Part shown: piece after piece, positions 7,784-16,343 of the stretch | Layout of the letters: each line of letters starts with the position of its first letter | Position numbering within the stretch: position 1 is the stretch's first letter | Assembly: GCA_964472505.1 (NCBI GenBank) | Contig: CAYYQW010000027.1 | Span: 1-45,165 of the forward strand | Direction of reading: 5' to 3' | Source of the DNA: JAYEIA01 sp964472505 | GTDB taxonomy: Bacteria > Bacteroidota > Bacteroidia > Bacteroidales > JAADGE01 | DNA length: 45,165 bases | The notes under the pieces: model-generated | Told to the model about the DNA's origin: nothing | The model's database searches: none | What the model saw: the letters and a program-made list of their open reading frames with translations, nothing else | Made by a program: the position numbers and the translations under genes

Positions 7784-8968
7784 ATGGAACCGAATACAGC
7801 AGATTATAGAATTTATACCATCTCAAACAATGTAAAAATAAGCACTTTTGTTGAAGAGTCTTTTTCATCGGAGGTACAAGATTACTTAGTCAAATCTTTT
7901 CGGCTTGAAGATGAAATATTACCTACCATAGCTGAAGAACCGCCGGACATTGTTCTGCTTGACACAGAGATTAACCCCGAATATTCTTTATCACTGTTAC
8001 AAGAAATTGTTGGCTTGGAAGATATTCGACTGGTTCCCGTTCTGGTTCTTTTGGATGATAAAGAAATGATTCAAAAATCTTATGACTTGGGAGCTACCGA
8101 CTTTCTGCGCGTACCTTTCGATAAGGTGGAATTATCGGTTCGCGTGAAATCCATCTTATCATTATTTAAACTTATTGACGGTATTGCCGGACAGGCTGCC
8201 GAAATGGAAAAACAGTCGAAAGATATAGAAATACAACGCGCTAAACTTCAGAAAGAAAAAGAAAAAGCCGATAAACTTTTATTGAACATTTTACCTTACG
8301 AGATAGCCGAACAATTAAAAAACAAAGGCTATGTTGATACAAAAAAATACCGCCGAGTCAGTATAGTTTTTACCGACTTCAAAGACTTCACAAAACTGTC
8401 ATCGGGTCTTGAGCCGGAGGATATCGTAAAGGAACTGGGAATTTTCTTTACTAAATTTGATGAAATTGTAAAAGACCATTTTATCGAAAAAATTAAAACC
8501 ATAGGAGATGCTTATATGTGTGTCGGCGGATTGCCCCTAAGGAACAGAAGTAACCCCATTGACACAGCGCTGGCAGCTCTTAAAATTCAGAAATTTGCCG
8601 GAAAGTATAATGCTATCAGAAAAAGAAATAATCTGCCTTTGTGGGAAATACGCCTGGGAATACATACCGGCAGCGTGATAGCCGGAGTAATCGGCGCAAG
8701 TAAATTTGCTTACGATATCTGGGGCGATGCCGTAAATACGGCCAGCCGAATGGAAACAGCCTGCGAACCCGGAAAAATTAATGTCTCGGAAACTACCCAC
8801 AAATACATAAAAGACTTATTTGAATGCGAGCATCGCGGCAAGATTGAAGCCAAGAACAAAGGCTTTATTGATATGTATTATGTAAAAGGCCTAAAACCCG
8901 AATATCAAAAAGACAAGGATCCTACCGAACCGAATCAAGCATTCAAAGAAATTCATGCACAATATTAA
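7784..8968 (+). CDS. class III adenylate cyclase with N-terminal pseudo-receiver
   Basis: A 394-aa soluble protein. Residues 8-130 have a CheY-like receiver fold with the usual phospho-acceptor position at Asp60 (DIVLLD). The acidic pair near the N-terminus is missing, however, and the conserved Lys is replaced (LRVPF, Val110), so phosphorylation is doubtful. A coiled-coil linker at 135-165 leads into LLLNILPYEIAEQLK, the typical cyclase connector. The catalytic domain (190-375) has both metal-binding aspartates (Asp198 in FTDF, Asp242 in GDAY), Lys238 and Asp311 (adenine selection), and Asn318 and Arg322 (transition state). The set predicts ATP to cAMP conversion by a homodimer. It is divergently transcribed from prfB; the following NamZ-like gene begins 76 bp downstream. 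Confidence 0.9.
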   Translation: MEPNTADYRIYTISNNVKISTFVEESFSSEVQDYLVKSFRLEDEILPTIAEEPPDIVLLDTEINPEYSLSLLQEIVGLEDIRLVPVLVLLDDKEMIQKSYDLGATDFLRVPFDKVELSVRVKSILSLFKLIDGIAGQAAEMEKQSKDIEIQRAKLQKEKEKADKLLLNILPYEIAEQLKNKGYVDTKKYRRVSIVFTDFKDFTKLSSGLEPEDIVKELGIFFTKFDEIVKDHFIEKIKTIGDAYMCVGGLPLRNRSNPIDTALAALKIQKFAGKYNAIRKRNNLPLWEIRLGIHTGSVIAGVIGASKFAYDIWGDAVNTASRMETACEPGKINVSETTHKYIKDLFECEHRGKIEAKNKGFIDMYYVKGLKPEYQKDKDPTEPNQAFKEIHAQY

Positions 8969-9044
8969 ACACTGCTCACGGCAATTTTTTTATTCTTTTT
9001 TCGTGCGAAAAGCTATTTTTGAAGCAATTTTTAAAAAATCATAT

Positions 9045-10286
9045 ATGTCAAAAACAGACGCAGGGATTATAATCCTGTTCTTAAGCCTGCTTTTTCCCTT
9101 AGCCATTTCGGCATGCAGTAATCCGGAAAACAAAAATGCATCCGTAAAAGCAATCACTGCAAAAACACCAATAATAAATGACACCATTAAACCCGGCGCC
9201 CGTTTGCCTGAAAAATATTTGCCGCTGTTAAAAGGCAAACGCGTAGGGCTTATTGCCAACCAAACTTCACTTGTAAAAGACGAGCACCTCTTGGATTTTT
9301 TAATGCGAAACGGAGTTGATGTTGTAAAAATTTTTTCGCCCGAACACGGTTTCAGAGGCAATATAGAGCGCGGTAAATCATTCAATGCGCATACAGACGA
9401 AAAAACCGGCTTGCCCATAATCCCCATGTACGGCAACAGCAGAAAACCCCAAGCCGAAACTCTTGAGAATGTGGATATTCTGGTTTTTGATATACAAGAT
9501 GTAGGCGCACGATTTTACACCTATATCAGCAGCATGCACCTCGCTATGGAGGCTGCCGCCGAAAACGACAAAGCATTTCTTGTACTTGACCGTCCCAATC
9601 CGTTGGGTGATTATACGGACGGCCCGATTTTGGATTTAAAATTCCGCTCGTTTGTAGGCATGCATCCCATACCGGTTGTTCACGGGCTTACCGTTGGTGA
9701 ACTGGCACTTATGATAAACGGCGAAGGCTGGTTGGCTAATGAAGCCGCATGCAAATTAACCGTTATTCCCTGCGAAAACTACAGTCATTCCGATGCTTGG
9801 CATTTGGAAGTAAAACCCTCTCCTAACCTGCCCAACGATGTTTCCGTTCGCCTGTATCCTTCCTTATGTTTTTTTGAAGCCACCCAAGTAAGCATTGGGC
9901 GCGGCACCGAATTCCCTTTTCAGCTAATCGGTTATCCGGATTCAAGCTTGGGAGCTTTCAGTTTTACGCCCAAAGATATGCCCGGCGTACAAATGAACCC
10001 CGTTCAGGAAAACCAAAAATGCTACGGAGTAGATTTAAGAGACCGCTCATTGGATGCAAAATTCACATTAAAGTATCTGATTCAATTTAATGATGCTCTT
10101 AAAAGTAAAGGTATCAAAATGATAAGCAATCCGCGCTGGTTCAACCTGCTGGCAGGCAATGACAAATTGCTGAAACAAATAAATGAAGGAAAAAGCGAAC
10201 AGGAAATAAAAGCTTCATGGCAAGCGGAACTTGAAGCTTATAACGCTATGCGAAAAAAATACCTGCTGTATCCCGATTTTGAGTAG
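9045..10286 (+). CDS. DUF1343 / NamZ-like exo-beta-N-acetylmuramidase lipoprotein
   Basis: A 413-aa protein from the ATG at 9045. This start is preferred over an in-frame ATG at 8955, which overlaps the cyclase gene, because it gives a clean lipoprotein signal ending ISAC (Cys24). The body matches DUF1343, the family of NamZ enzymes that release N-acetylmuramic acid from the non-reducing end of peptidoglycan fragments. Diagnostic segments are GKRVGLIANQTSLVKD, KIFSPEHGFRGNIERG, VDILVFDIQDVGARFYTY, FLVLDRPNPLG and LKVIPC-type strands near 235. The Glu in SPEHGF lies in the putative active site. It probably works in cell-wall recycling at the outer membrane or periplasm. No murQ or other amino-sugar gene is adjacent. 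Confidence 0.85.
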   Translation: MSKTDAGIIILFLSLLFPLAISACSNPENKNASVKAITAKTPIINDTIKPGARLPEKYLPLLKGKRVGLIANQTSLVKDEHLLDFLMRNGVDVVKIFSPEHGFRGNIERGKSFNAHTDEKTGLPIIPMYGNSRKPQAETLENVDILVFDIQDVGARFYTYISSMHLAMEAAAENDKAFLVLDRPNPLGDYTDGPILDLKFRSFVGMHPIPVVHGLTVGELALMINGEGWLANEAACKLTVIPCENYSHSDAWHLEVKPSPNLPNDVSVRLYPSLCFFEATQVSIGRGTEFPFQLIGYPDSSLGAFSFTPKDMPGVQMNPVQENQKCYGVDLRDRSLDAKFTLKYLIQFNDALKSKGIKMISNPRWFNLLAGNDKLLKQINEGKSEQEIKASWQAELEAYNAMRKKYLLYPDFE

Positions 10287-10298
10287 AGCGAGCGGTTT

Positions 10299-10317
10299 AT
10301 TTTCGTCCCCCGAAAAT
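10299..10317. terminator. small hairpin after the NamZ-like gene
   Basis: ATTTTCG (10299-10305) and CGAAAAT (10311-10317) form a perfect 7-bp stem around a TCCCC loop, 13 bp after the NamZ-like stop. There is no T-tract, so it is a weak terminator candidate. The 319-bp gap to the next gene holds two further hairpins, ATGAC/GTCAT at 10444-10457 and ATCTGCC/GGCAGAT at 10553-10578, and no ORF I can support. Confidence 0.3.
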
Positions 10318-10552
10318 CTGTGTTTAGCAGACACAAACACATTTATTATTATAACAAACAAAATAAAAAAATCCGCAAACAGCTCATTTACAACACATAA
10401 TAACATCCGATAAGATTTTTCGGCATTTGCAAAATCAAGAAACATGACTTTTGTCATAATTATCAAGTGTATTCTATCCGTAAATTAGCAATACCGAAAA
10501 AAGTACGATTGCGCTGTCATTCCGTTAAACCGAACCTGTAAATAATTTCAAT

Positions 10553-10578
10553 ATCTGCCTTGCTTTGCGTTGGCAGAT
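10553..10578. promoter_or_regulatory. hairpin upstream of the beta-propeller gene
   Basis: A perfect 7-bp inverted repeat, ATCTGCC (10553-10559) and GGCAGAT (10572-10578), with a 12-nt loop, ends 27 bp before the ATG at 10606. It could act in the leader RNA or as an operator. The function is unknown. Confidence 0.25.
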
Positions 10579-10605
10579 GCTTTATCTAATTAAAAATTAT
10601 TACAG

Positions 10606-11844
10606 ATGACAGGTAAAATGACTCCACTATTGCTGACCATTATAGCCATAATTTTCAGCACCTTCCACTTACAAGCTCAAATGAGCAATGAAACGGCTTG
10701 GCCCCGATACCGAGGTGCTGATGCTGCCGGCAGAGCCGAAAACGTTCAGACATCCGAAAACTGGCCCGAAACGGGACTTCAACTGTTATGGAAAAAAGAA
10801 TTTGGCGACTCATTTTCGGAAATAACCCTTGCCCAAGGCAAAGCCTTCGTTCTTTCAAGCGAACTGACCGACAGTATTTCCGGCTTTGAATACCTAACGG
10901 CTTTAGATGCCGCAACAGGCGAGCAGATTTGGCAGACCAAACTTGACTCCGTTTTTATAGATGCCGACAATTGGGGTCACAGGCCGCGAGCCACACCTTC
11001 GACGGACGGCGATAAAGTTTTTGTATTTACCGGCCGGGGAAAACTCATTGCTCTTTCTACTGAAACCGGAGAAATTATCTGGCAGCGTGATGCCGTAAAA
11101 GAGTTCGGAAGTACCATTCCGCGTTGGGGCTATGCGTCATCTCCGCTTTTGGTTGATAACATGGTGATTTCGGAAATCGGCGGTACGGATAATCGTACAA
11201 TAGCCGCATTTGATAAAGACAAAGGCGAGTTGCTGTGGGCCGGAGGAAAAGGCGTTTCAGCTTACTGCTCCCCTCTGGCAGCAACCATCAATGAGAAATT
11301 AAATATTCTGCATGTAAATTCTAATATCCTGTATTCTTTTGACAAAAAAGGGGATACGCTTTGGACTTGCAAACTTCCGCTGAGCGGCCCCATGGCCGTT
11401 CCGGTTTTTATGGCACCCGACAAATTGTTCATTTCGGCGGTAAGAAGTACCGGTTTTTGTATTGTTCAAGCCGGCAAGCAAGGCCCCGAAGTAATTTTGT
11501 CCGGCAATTCCATGAAAAACGATTTCAGCTCGTCTTGTTATTATAAGGGCTATTTATACGGTTTTAATGTAGCAAGTTTACAATGTATTGACCCGACTAC
11601 CGGAGAAAAAAAATGGGTAAAACGAGGATTTGGTAAAGGCTCGCTCATTAATATCGGCGATAAGCTTATAATTCTTTCTGATAAAGGCCGGCTGATTTAT
11701 GCTGAAGCACAAGCCGACAGCTATAAAGAAATCAGTGCTTTTGATGCGCTTGAGGGACGTTGCTGGACGGCGCCTTCTTTCGCTTCCGGGCGGCTCTACG
11801 TGAGGAACCTAACGCATGTTGCCTGTTATTCTTTTAATAACTAA
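10606..11844 (+). CDS. secreted PQQ-like beta-propeller protein
   Basis: A 412-aa exported protein with a signal peptide (LLLTIIAIIFSTFHLQAQ, cleavage near residue 26). The mature part consists of repeated PQQ/BamB-type blades, each with a pattern such as TALDAATGEQIWQTK, IALSTETGEIIWQRD, AAFDKDKGELLWAGG and QCIDPTTGEKKWVK, spaced about 50-60 residues apart as in an eight-bladed propeller. It opens with AWPRYRGADAAGRAE, the W-xYRG-x-ADG-type start common to the outer-membrane or periplasmic PQQ-binding-like proteins of Bacteroidota and Planctomycetota. Enzyme-type PQQ ligands are not evident, so a scaffold or binding role is more likely. The next gene starts 48 bp downstream and is probably co-transcribed. 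Confidence 0.8.
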   Translation: MTGKMTPLLLTIIAIIFSTFHLQAQMSNETAWPRYRGADAAGRAENVQTSENWPETGLQLLWKKEFGDSFSEITLAQGKAFVLSSELTDSISGFEYLTALDAATGEQIWQTKLDSVFIDADNWGHRPRATPSTDGDKVFVFTGRGKLIALSTETGEIIWQRDAVKEFGSTIPRWGYASSPLLVDNMVISEIGGTDNRTIAAFDKDKGELLWAGGKGVSAYCSPLAATINEKLNILHVNSNILYSFDKKGDTLWTCKLPLSGPMAVPVFMAPDKLFISAVRSTGFCIVQAGKQGPEVILSGNSMKNDFSSSCYYKGYLYGFNVASLQCIDPTTGEKKWVKRGFGKGSLINIGDKLIILSDKGRLIYAEAQADSYKEISAFDALEGRCWTAPSFASGRLYVRNLTHVACYSFNN

Positions 11845-11892
11845 TCTGCAAAACACCTTATTATCATGACCCAATATTTAATACAAAACCCA

Positions 11893-13056
11893 ATGAAGAC
11901 CATATATCTGTTCATCTTTCTGTCCCTGATAACACTGCCTGTCGTTTTGAAAGCACAAACTGCGGATGAAATCATAGAAAAGCACATTGAAGCATGCGGC
12001 GGACAAAAGGCATTTGATGCCCTTGAAAAGCTAAAAATAACCGGGCAATATACCGCTTTTAGCCTTGAGAAACCTTTTGAATTTAGTTGGTTTAAAGACG
12101 GAAAGTTTTATACGGAATTTAGCTTGGGAAAACACGATGTAAAAGAAGCTTACGACGGGACTGAAGGATGGACCATCGACCCTTGGCAAGATATGCTTTT
12201 CCCGAGAAAAGCCACCATAGCCGAGAAGAACGTATTTCAACAAAAAGCTGAATTAGTAAGCCCTTTCTTTGATTATAAAAAAAAAGGCTGCGAAGCAAAA
12301 TACCTAAAAAAAGACACGGTGGAAGGAAATATCGTGCATGTGCTGGAGCTTGCCAAAGCAAACGGAAATACTGAAACATGGTACTTAAATGCCGATACTT
12401 ATTTAGCCTATAAATACAGTTCAAGATGGACTGATTTCACCTATCCGATAAGTGCCGAAACATTTTTTGATGATTACAGAGAAGTAGGCGGCCTGATGTT
12501 TCCGCATTATATCGAACGCATATTCGGAACGCGCAACCGTATGACGATTATTGAGCAGATAGAACTAAATCCCGAACTAAATGAAAAACTCTTGCTAATG
12601 CCCCGCAGCGAAGAAATGGAAGCATTAGCATTCTTAATCGGGCAGTGGGATGTTCAACCCAATTTTTGGTCTCAACGAAGGAACAGTTGGCAAGCCGGAC
12701 ACACTACCGAATCATCGATTACGGCAGAAGAACTGAACCTGTTCAAGGAAAAAATAAGCTGTCAAAAATATTTTGTGGCAGAAAAAACCATTCACTACAG
12801 CTATTCCGAAAAACGCGAAAGCTACCTGATGATTATATACAACGGCTTGGGCTCGGATACGGAAATTTTTGAAGGGCATTTTATTGATTCCGTCTTGGTT
12901 TTCGAAAGCCCTAAAACGAAAGGCTCGGAAAGCAAACAACAATACACTTTCAGTGAAATTTCCGATAAAGGGTTTACCCTAAGCATAAGAAACGCATCCG
13001 AGGACGGAAAAACCCGGAACCCAAGTGAGAAATTTATTTACAGCCGAAAAGAATAA
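11893..13056 (+). CDS. secreted LolA-like lipoprotein-sorting-fold protein
   Basis: A 387-aa protein from the ATG at 11893. This start places the signal peptide MKTIYLFIFLSLITLPVVL at the very N-terminus; an in-frame ATG at 11866 would add nine residues. The mature N-terminus, ADEIIEKHIEACGGQKAFDALEKLKITGQY, is the typical beginning of LolA/LolB-fold periplasmic proteins in Bacteroidota, followed by EAYDGTEGWTIDPW and a beta-barrel pattern to about residue 240. The remaining 145 residues form a second beta-rich domain starting ALAFLIGQWDVQ, which resembles DUF1579/lipocalin-like modules. The ligand is unknown, but hydrophobic cargo is expected for this fold. It converges on the GAF-protein gene and is followed by a heptamer repeat. 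Confidence 0.7.
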   Translation: MKTIYLFIFLSLITLPVVLKAQTADEIIEKHIEACGGQKAFDALEKLKITGQYTAFSLEKPFEFSWFKDGKFYTEFSLGKHDVKEAYDGTEGWTIDPWQDMLFPRKATIAEKNVFQQKAELVSPFFDYKKKGCEAKYLKKDTVEGNIVHVLELAKANGNTETWYLNADTYLAYKYSSRWTDFTYPISAETFFDDYREVGGLMFPHYIERIFGTRNRMTIIEQIELNPELNEKLLLMPRSEEMEALAFLIGQWDVQPNFWSQRRNSWQAGHTTESSITAEELNLFKEKISCQKYFVAEKTIHYSYSEKRESYLMIIYNGLGSDTEIFEGHFIDSVLVFESPKTKGSESKQQYTFSEISDKGFTLSIRNASEDGKTRNPSEKFIYSRKE

Positions 13057-13071
13057 TTTATGATTGAGACG

Positions 13072-13106
13072 TCTGACTTCTGAAATCTGATTTCTGACAT
13101 CTGACA
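13072..13106. repeat. heptamer tandem repeat (TCTGANN x5)
   Basis: Five consecutive 7-bp units, TCTGACT, TCTGAAA, TCTGATT, TCTGACA and TCTGACA, lie between two convergent genes. A similar 7-bp repeat with a different unit is found next to leuS. Confidence 0.7.
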
Positions 13107-13131
13107 TCAAATCATGCGGCGAGACTACAAT

Positions 13132-13911
13132 TTATGAATTCTGCACGGTAGTTTTTTGTTGCAGCTCAAAAAAGCGTTCGCCAATTTTTTCATTGAACAT
13201 TTTACAAGCTTCTTCGATATACTCGGGAAATGCTTGAAATGAGGCAGTTTCAAGTATGGCTACTGTTTTATCCTTATGGACAAAAGGCAGCACCAGCAAA
13301 TTGCGGGGCGTAGAACTTCCCAGCCCCGAAAGCACGGTAATATAACCGTCCGGGATGGTTTTTATATTCAAAATGCGTTTATCTTTGGCAGCTTGTCCGG
13401 TAATGCCTTCGCCTTCTTCAAAATCTTTGGGCGGCTCCACGGAATAGTAGGCGTATTTAGCAAGCACCGAAAAAACGGAATCTTCCGGTTTGCGAATAAA
13501 AAGTAGGGACTGTACGGTGTTCAATTCTTGGGCAAAAGCTGTAAGAATGTTTTGAGCCAAGGCTTGCGGGCTGTCTCCCTGCTGCGTTTCAAATAAGCGT
13601 TTACCCAGCTCTCTTGCATTTTCAGTACCTTCTTTCTTTGCCTGTTTTTCTTCGGTTTCTTGTTCTTCTTCGGTCTTTAGCAGCTGTTGGCCGGATGTTT
13701 CCGGCTCCAATCTAATGACTTCCCGTTTACGGAAACTGAGCATAAAATACAAAAGAGCCAGAAAGAAAACAGAAACCAATAAAAGTGTGAAAGCCAAAGG
13801 GCTTTGAGAAAGAAGCTCTAAGCTCTCGGATGTGGCAAACAAAACAAGCGCCGCTATAAACAATAGAAGTGAAAATATGCCGGCTGCTGTATATAATAAT
13901 CTTGTATTCAT
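13132..13911 (-). CDS. membrane protein with GAF domain
   Basis: A 259-aa protein with two N-terminal transmembrane helices (about residues 8-27 and 39-60), then a highly charged Glu/Lys/Gln-rich linker (70-105) and a C-terminal cytoplasmic GAF-type domain (115-250). The GAF part shows ALAQNILTAFAQELNTVQS, GEGITGQAAKDKRILNI and LLVLPFVHKDKTVAILE, the usual strand pattern of a ligand-binding GAF. No catalytic output domain is attached, so it must work through a partner. It is the last gene of the run cheR, cheR-like, cheB, GAF with a 39-bp gap to cheB, suggesting a sensory role in the same pathway. Confidence 0.75.
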   Translation of the reverse strand: MNTRLLYTAAGIFSLLLFIAALVLFATSESLELLSQSPLAFTLLLVSVFFLALLYFMLSFRKREVIRLEPETSGQQLLKTEEEQETEEKQAKKEGTENARELGKRLFETQQGDSPQALAQNILTAFAQELNTVQSLLFIRKPEDSVFSVLAKYAYYSVEPPKDFEEGEGITGQAAKDKRILNIKTIPDGYITVLSGLGSSTPRNLLVLPFVHKDKTVAILETASFQAFPEYIEEACKMFNEKIGERFFELQQKTTVQNS

Positions 13912-13950
13912 TGTTTTATTTCCGTTTTTCTGTTTGATAGTGTTAAAATC

Positions 13951-14514
13951 TTATATCTTAAGTATATAGTCAATAATATCGGCTACCTTCATTATTTTCG
14001 GATTTTGGGTTTTCTCCATTGCTTTTTCCGACATGGTGCGAACTTGGCATTCATCTGCATCTTGAATAATGACTGTTCCGCCGCATTCTTCTACTTTTTT
14101 CAGACCGTTTGCTCCGTCGCTGTTTGCTCCGGAAAAGATAATTCCGGTGAGCCTTTTCTTCCACACATAAGCAGCCGAGGCAAAAGTTATATCAATGGAC
14201 GGACGAGAGTGATTTACCGTTTCCTCAACCGTCAGGGTAAATGTATTTCCGGGGTCGATATAAACATGATAATTGGCCGGAGCCAGATACACCTGTCCGG
14301 AATTTATTATTTCTTTATCGCGGGGCTCGCTTACCGGCACTTTTGTCTTTATTTTTAATGCTTCCACAAAACCTTTTCTCACATGCTTTAGCCGGTGCAA
14401 AACAAGTACAATGGTATGAGGAAAATCCTTAGGCAAAGCTTCCAAAAGTTTGATAACACTTTGAAAACTGCCGGCAGACCCGCCGATTATTATGTACTTA
14501 TTTCCTGTACTCAT
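13951..14514 (-). CDS. cheB: stand-alone CheB methylesterase
   Basis: A 187-aa protein-glutamate methylesterase domain that removes methyl groups from (or deamidates) chemoreceptors. The catalytic triad can be seen: Ser13 in IGGSAGS, His40 in VLVLHR and Asp133 in FSGANSDGANGL; HSRPSID is also typical. Classical CheB carries an N-terminal receiver domain that is absent here, so control by CheA phosphorylation is not expected. Such single-domain CheB proteins are known in Bacteroidota and myxobacteria. The start lies 3 bp after the stop of the upstream cheR-like gene, so translation is probably coupled. Confidence 0.88.
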   Translation of the reverse strand: MSTGNKYIIIGGSAGSFQSVIKLLEALPKDFPHTIVLVLHRLKHVRKGFVEALKIKTKVPVSEPRDKEIINSGQVYLAPANYHVYIDPGNTFTLTVEETVNHSRPSIDITFASAAYVWKKRLTGIIFSGANSDGANGLKKVEECGGTVIIQDADECQVRTMSEKAMEKTQNPKIMKVADIIDYILKI

Positions 14515-14517
14515 TAT

Positions 14518-15345
14518 TTAGTAAACTATTTTTTTATAAATGGGTTCGTTTTTTAAAATTGCTTTGTATTTAGCTCCAATGGTTTTTCCGATGCTCTCAT
14601 TGACACCCAATATCAAATATCCGCTTTTTTCAAGGCTGTCGGTAAGTTTCTGAAGGGCTTCAAAATGCAGGTTTTTATTATAAGCCAATAATTTATTTCG
14701 GAAAAAAACAATGTCGAACTCGGATTGAAATTGGGTTTTTAAAAAATCACTCACTTCCACTCGCAGCTCATCTTCAAACATATCGGTATTAATTTTTACG
14801 CCTTGGTCGCCGTAGCTGAAATAACGATTAATCAGAATACTGTTCTCCATTACCTCCAGATTTTTTTCCAAAGAATTTATTTGCCTGCTGCCATATTTTC
14901 CGTTCAAAATCAATTCTTTATGAAAACTTGTAGGCGTAAAAGCCAATATTTTTGTTTTATAAGCCATATCGGCTTCATTCATCATAATACGCAAGCTGTG
15001 GAGCTCTTCGCCGCTTGTACAAAAAGGCAACCAAACCCGAATTTCGGAACGTTTTCGCAGCTTTTTTAATACCGTATTTTTAATCTCGCTTAATGTGGAA
15101 GGATCTCTGAGTATCTCGCCTGAGGGAATATACAGAATCTGTAAAAGCTTGTTTCTGAAATTCTCGGAGTTCTCAATATTCAGGCATAAATCATCGGCCG
15201 TTTTCATTTTTAAACCCCTGTATGCCAAATCTAAACGATGCTTAATAATGCTTGAATTATAGTTACGAAAATCATGCCCGCTGTATTCAAACAGCAGGTT
15301 AATGATTCGTTTTTGTTCAGCTATGCTGATTTTGTGTTCAAGCAC
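14518..15345 (-). CDS. degenerate CheR-like protein
   Basis: A 275-aa protein that aligns by eye with the adjacent CheR along its whole length but has lost the key motifs. The canonical FFRDP becomes ILRDPS, the SAM-binding W-AGCSTGEE becomes WLPFCTSGEELHS, the acidic SAM-ribose region ASDI becomes AFTPTS, and the RNVLIYF motif becomes RNKLLAYN. The N-terminal four-helix CheR domain (residues 1-75) is kept. It therefore probably does not bind SAM or methylate receptors and may act as a scaffold or regulator. It lies 5 bp downstream of cheR and 3 bp upstream of cheB in a tight operon. The ORF is intact, so it is not a simple pseudogene. Confidence 0.75.
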   Translation of the reverse strand: MLEHKISIAEQKRIINLLFEYSGHDFRNYNSSIIKHRLDLAYRGLKMKTADDLCLNIENSENFRNKLLQILYIPSGEILRDPSTLSEIKNTVLKKLRKRSEIRVWLPFCTSGEELHSLRIMMNEADMAYKTKILAFTPTSFHKELILNGKYGSRQINSLEKNLEVMENSILINRYFSYGDQGVKINTDMFEDELRVEVSDFLKTQFQSEFDIVFFRNKLLAYNKNLHFEALQKLTDSLEKSGYLILGVNESIGKTIGAKYKAILKNEPIYKKIVY

Positions 15346-15350
15346 TGTTA

Positions 15351-16187
15351 TTATTTTTTTAGATAAAAATATCCGTGTTTTATAAATAATCTTGCCTCCG
15401 GGCCCAATATGCTTTCATGCGCACCTAATATTAAATAGCCTTTAGAGACTAAACTATGTGCAAACAGGCGAAAAAGTGAGTTTTGTACTTCGGGTTTAAA
15501 GTAGATTAACACATTGCGACACAGTATAATATCAAATTTCTTATTATATATATTTTCTAATTTTACTAAATCATGTTTTCGGTATTCGGCCTTATTTCTG
15601 ATAATATCTTTGGCTGTTATAATATCTTTAACTTTATCGATATCAAAATATTTGGAAAACGGGATATCTTTAAATTCTTCAAAGTTATACGGATTTTGCT
15701 GTATTACCTGTTTATAATTTTCAATATACTCAATATTAAAGCGGTAGGCATATTCGCCAAATTTTGCTTTATCAATGGCTTTTTGATTGATATCCGAAGC
15801 GTATAAATTAGCTTTGTGCAAAAGGTTCATTTCATTTAACAGAATGAGCATCGAGTAAACTTCTTGCCCGGTGGAGCTGCCGGCATGCCAAATGTTAATT
15901 TCGGTTTTATATTTTAATTTTTTCAGAATTCGGTATCGCAATGTCTGCCAGACTTTTGGATCGCGAAACAACTCTGTGGTATTTACCGTAATTTCCTGAA
16001 TAATAATCTCCATAAAATCCGGATCTTCTATAACCTTTTGAGTTATAGAGCCCATGGTAGTGTTGCGGTCCGAGAGTAGTTTTTCAATACGCCGTCTAAA
16101 CGATTTTTCCGAATATACGGAAAGGTCGTATTCAGAATATTTTTTTACTGCTTCATGAAAAGCTTCTATAGATTCTTCTGTTACCAT
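15351..16187 (-). CDS. cheR: CheR chemoreceptor methyltransferase
   Basis: A 278-aa SAM-dependent protein-glutamate methyltransferase that methylates chemoreceptor helices. The N-terminal CheR helical domain (residues 1-75) is followed by the Rossmann-type catalytic domain: TVNTTELFRDP, the SAM loop WHAGSSTGQEVYS, ANLYASDINQKAIDKAK and ILCRNVLIYF. I chose the ATG at 16187 because an in-frame ATG at 16241 adds 18 residues that do not resemble the family N-terminus. There is no C-terminal pentapeptide-binding or TPR domain. It lies downstream of the MCP gene (156-bp gap) and 5 bp upstream of the degenerate paralogue. Confidence 0.9.
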   Translation of the reverse strand: MVTEESIEAFHEAVKKYSEYDLSVYSEKSFRRRIEKLLSDRNTTMGSITQKVIEDPDFMEIIIQEITVNTTELFRDPKVWQTLRYRILKKLKYKTEINIWHAGSSTGQEVYSMLILLNEMNLLHKANLYASDINQKAIDKAKFGEYAYRFNIEYIENYKQVIQQNPYNFEEFKDIPFSKYFDIDKVKDIITAKDIIRNKAEYRKHDLVKLENIYNKKFDIILCRNVLIYFKPEVQNSLFRLFAHSLVSKGYLILGAHESILGPEARLFIKHGYFYLKK

Positions 16188-16343
16188 TTTTAATAGTTCT
16201 GCAGACTCAAAGATAAGTATTTTTACACCAACGGGAAACAAATTTCTTTGTTTAACGCATAATTTTCCGTCGGCTCACCGGCGCATACTCTGAAACAGAC
16301 TAACAATTAGGCTGATTGTACTCAAACTGAAAGCATAATTAAT

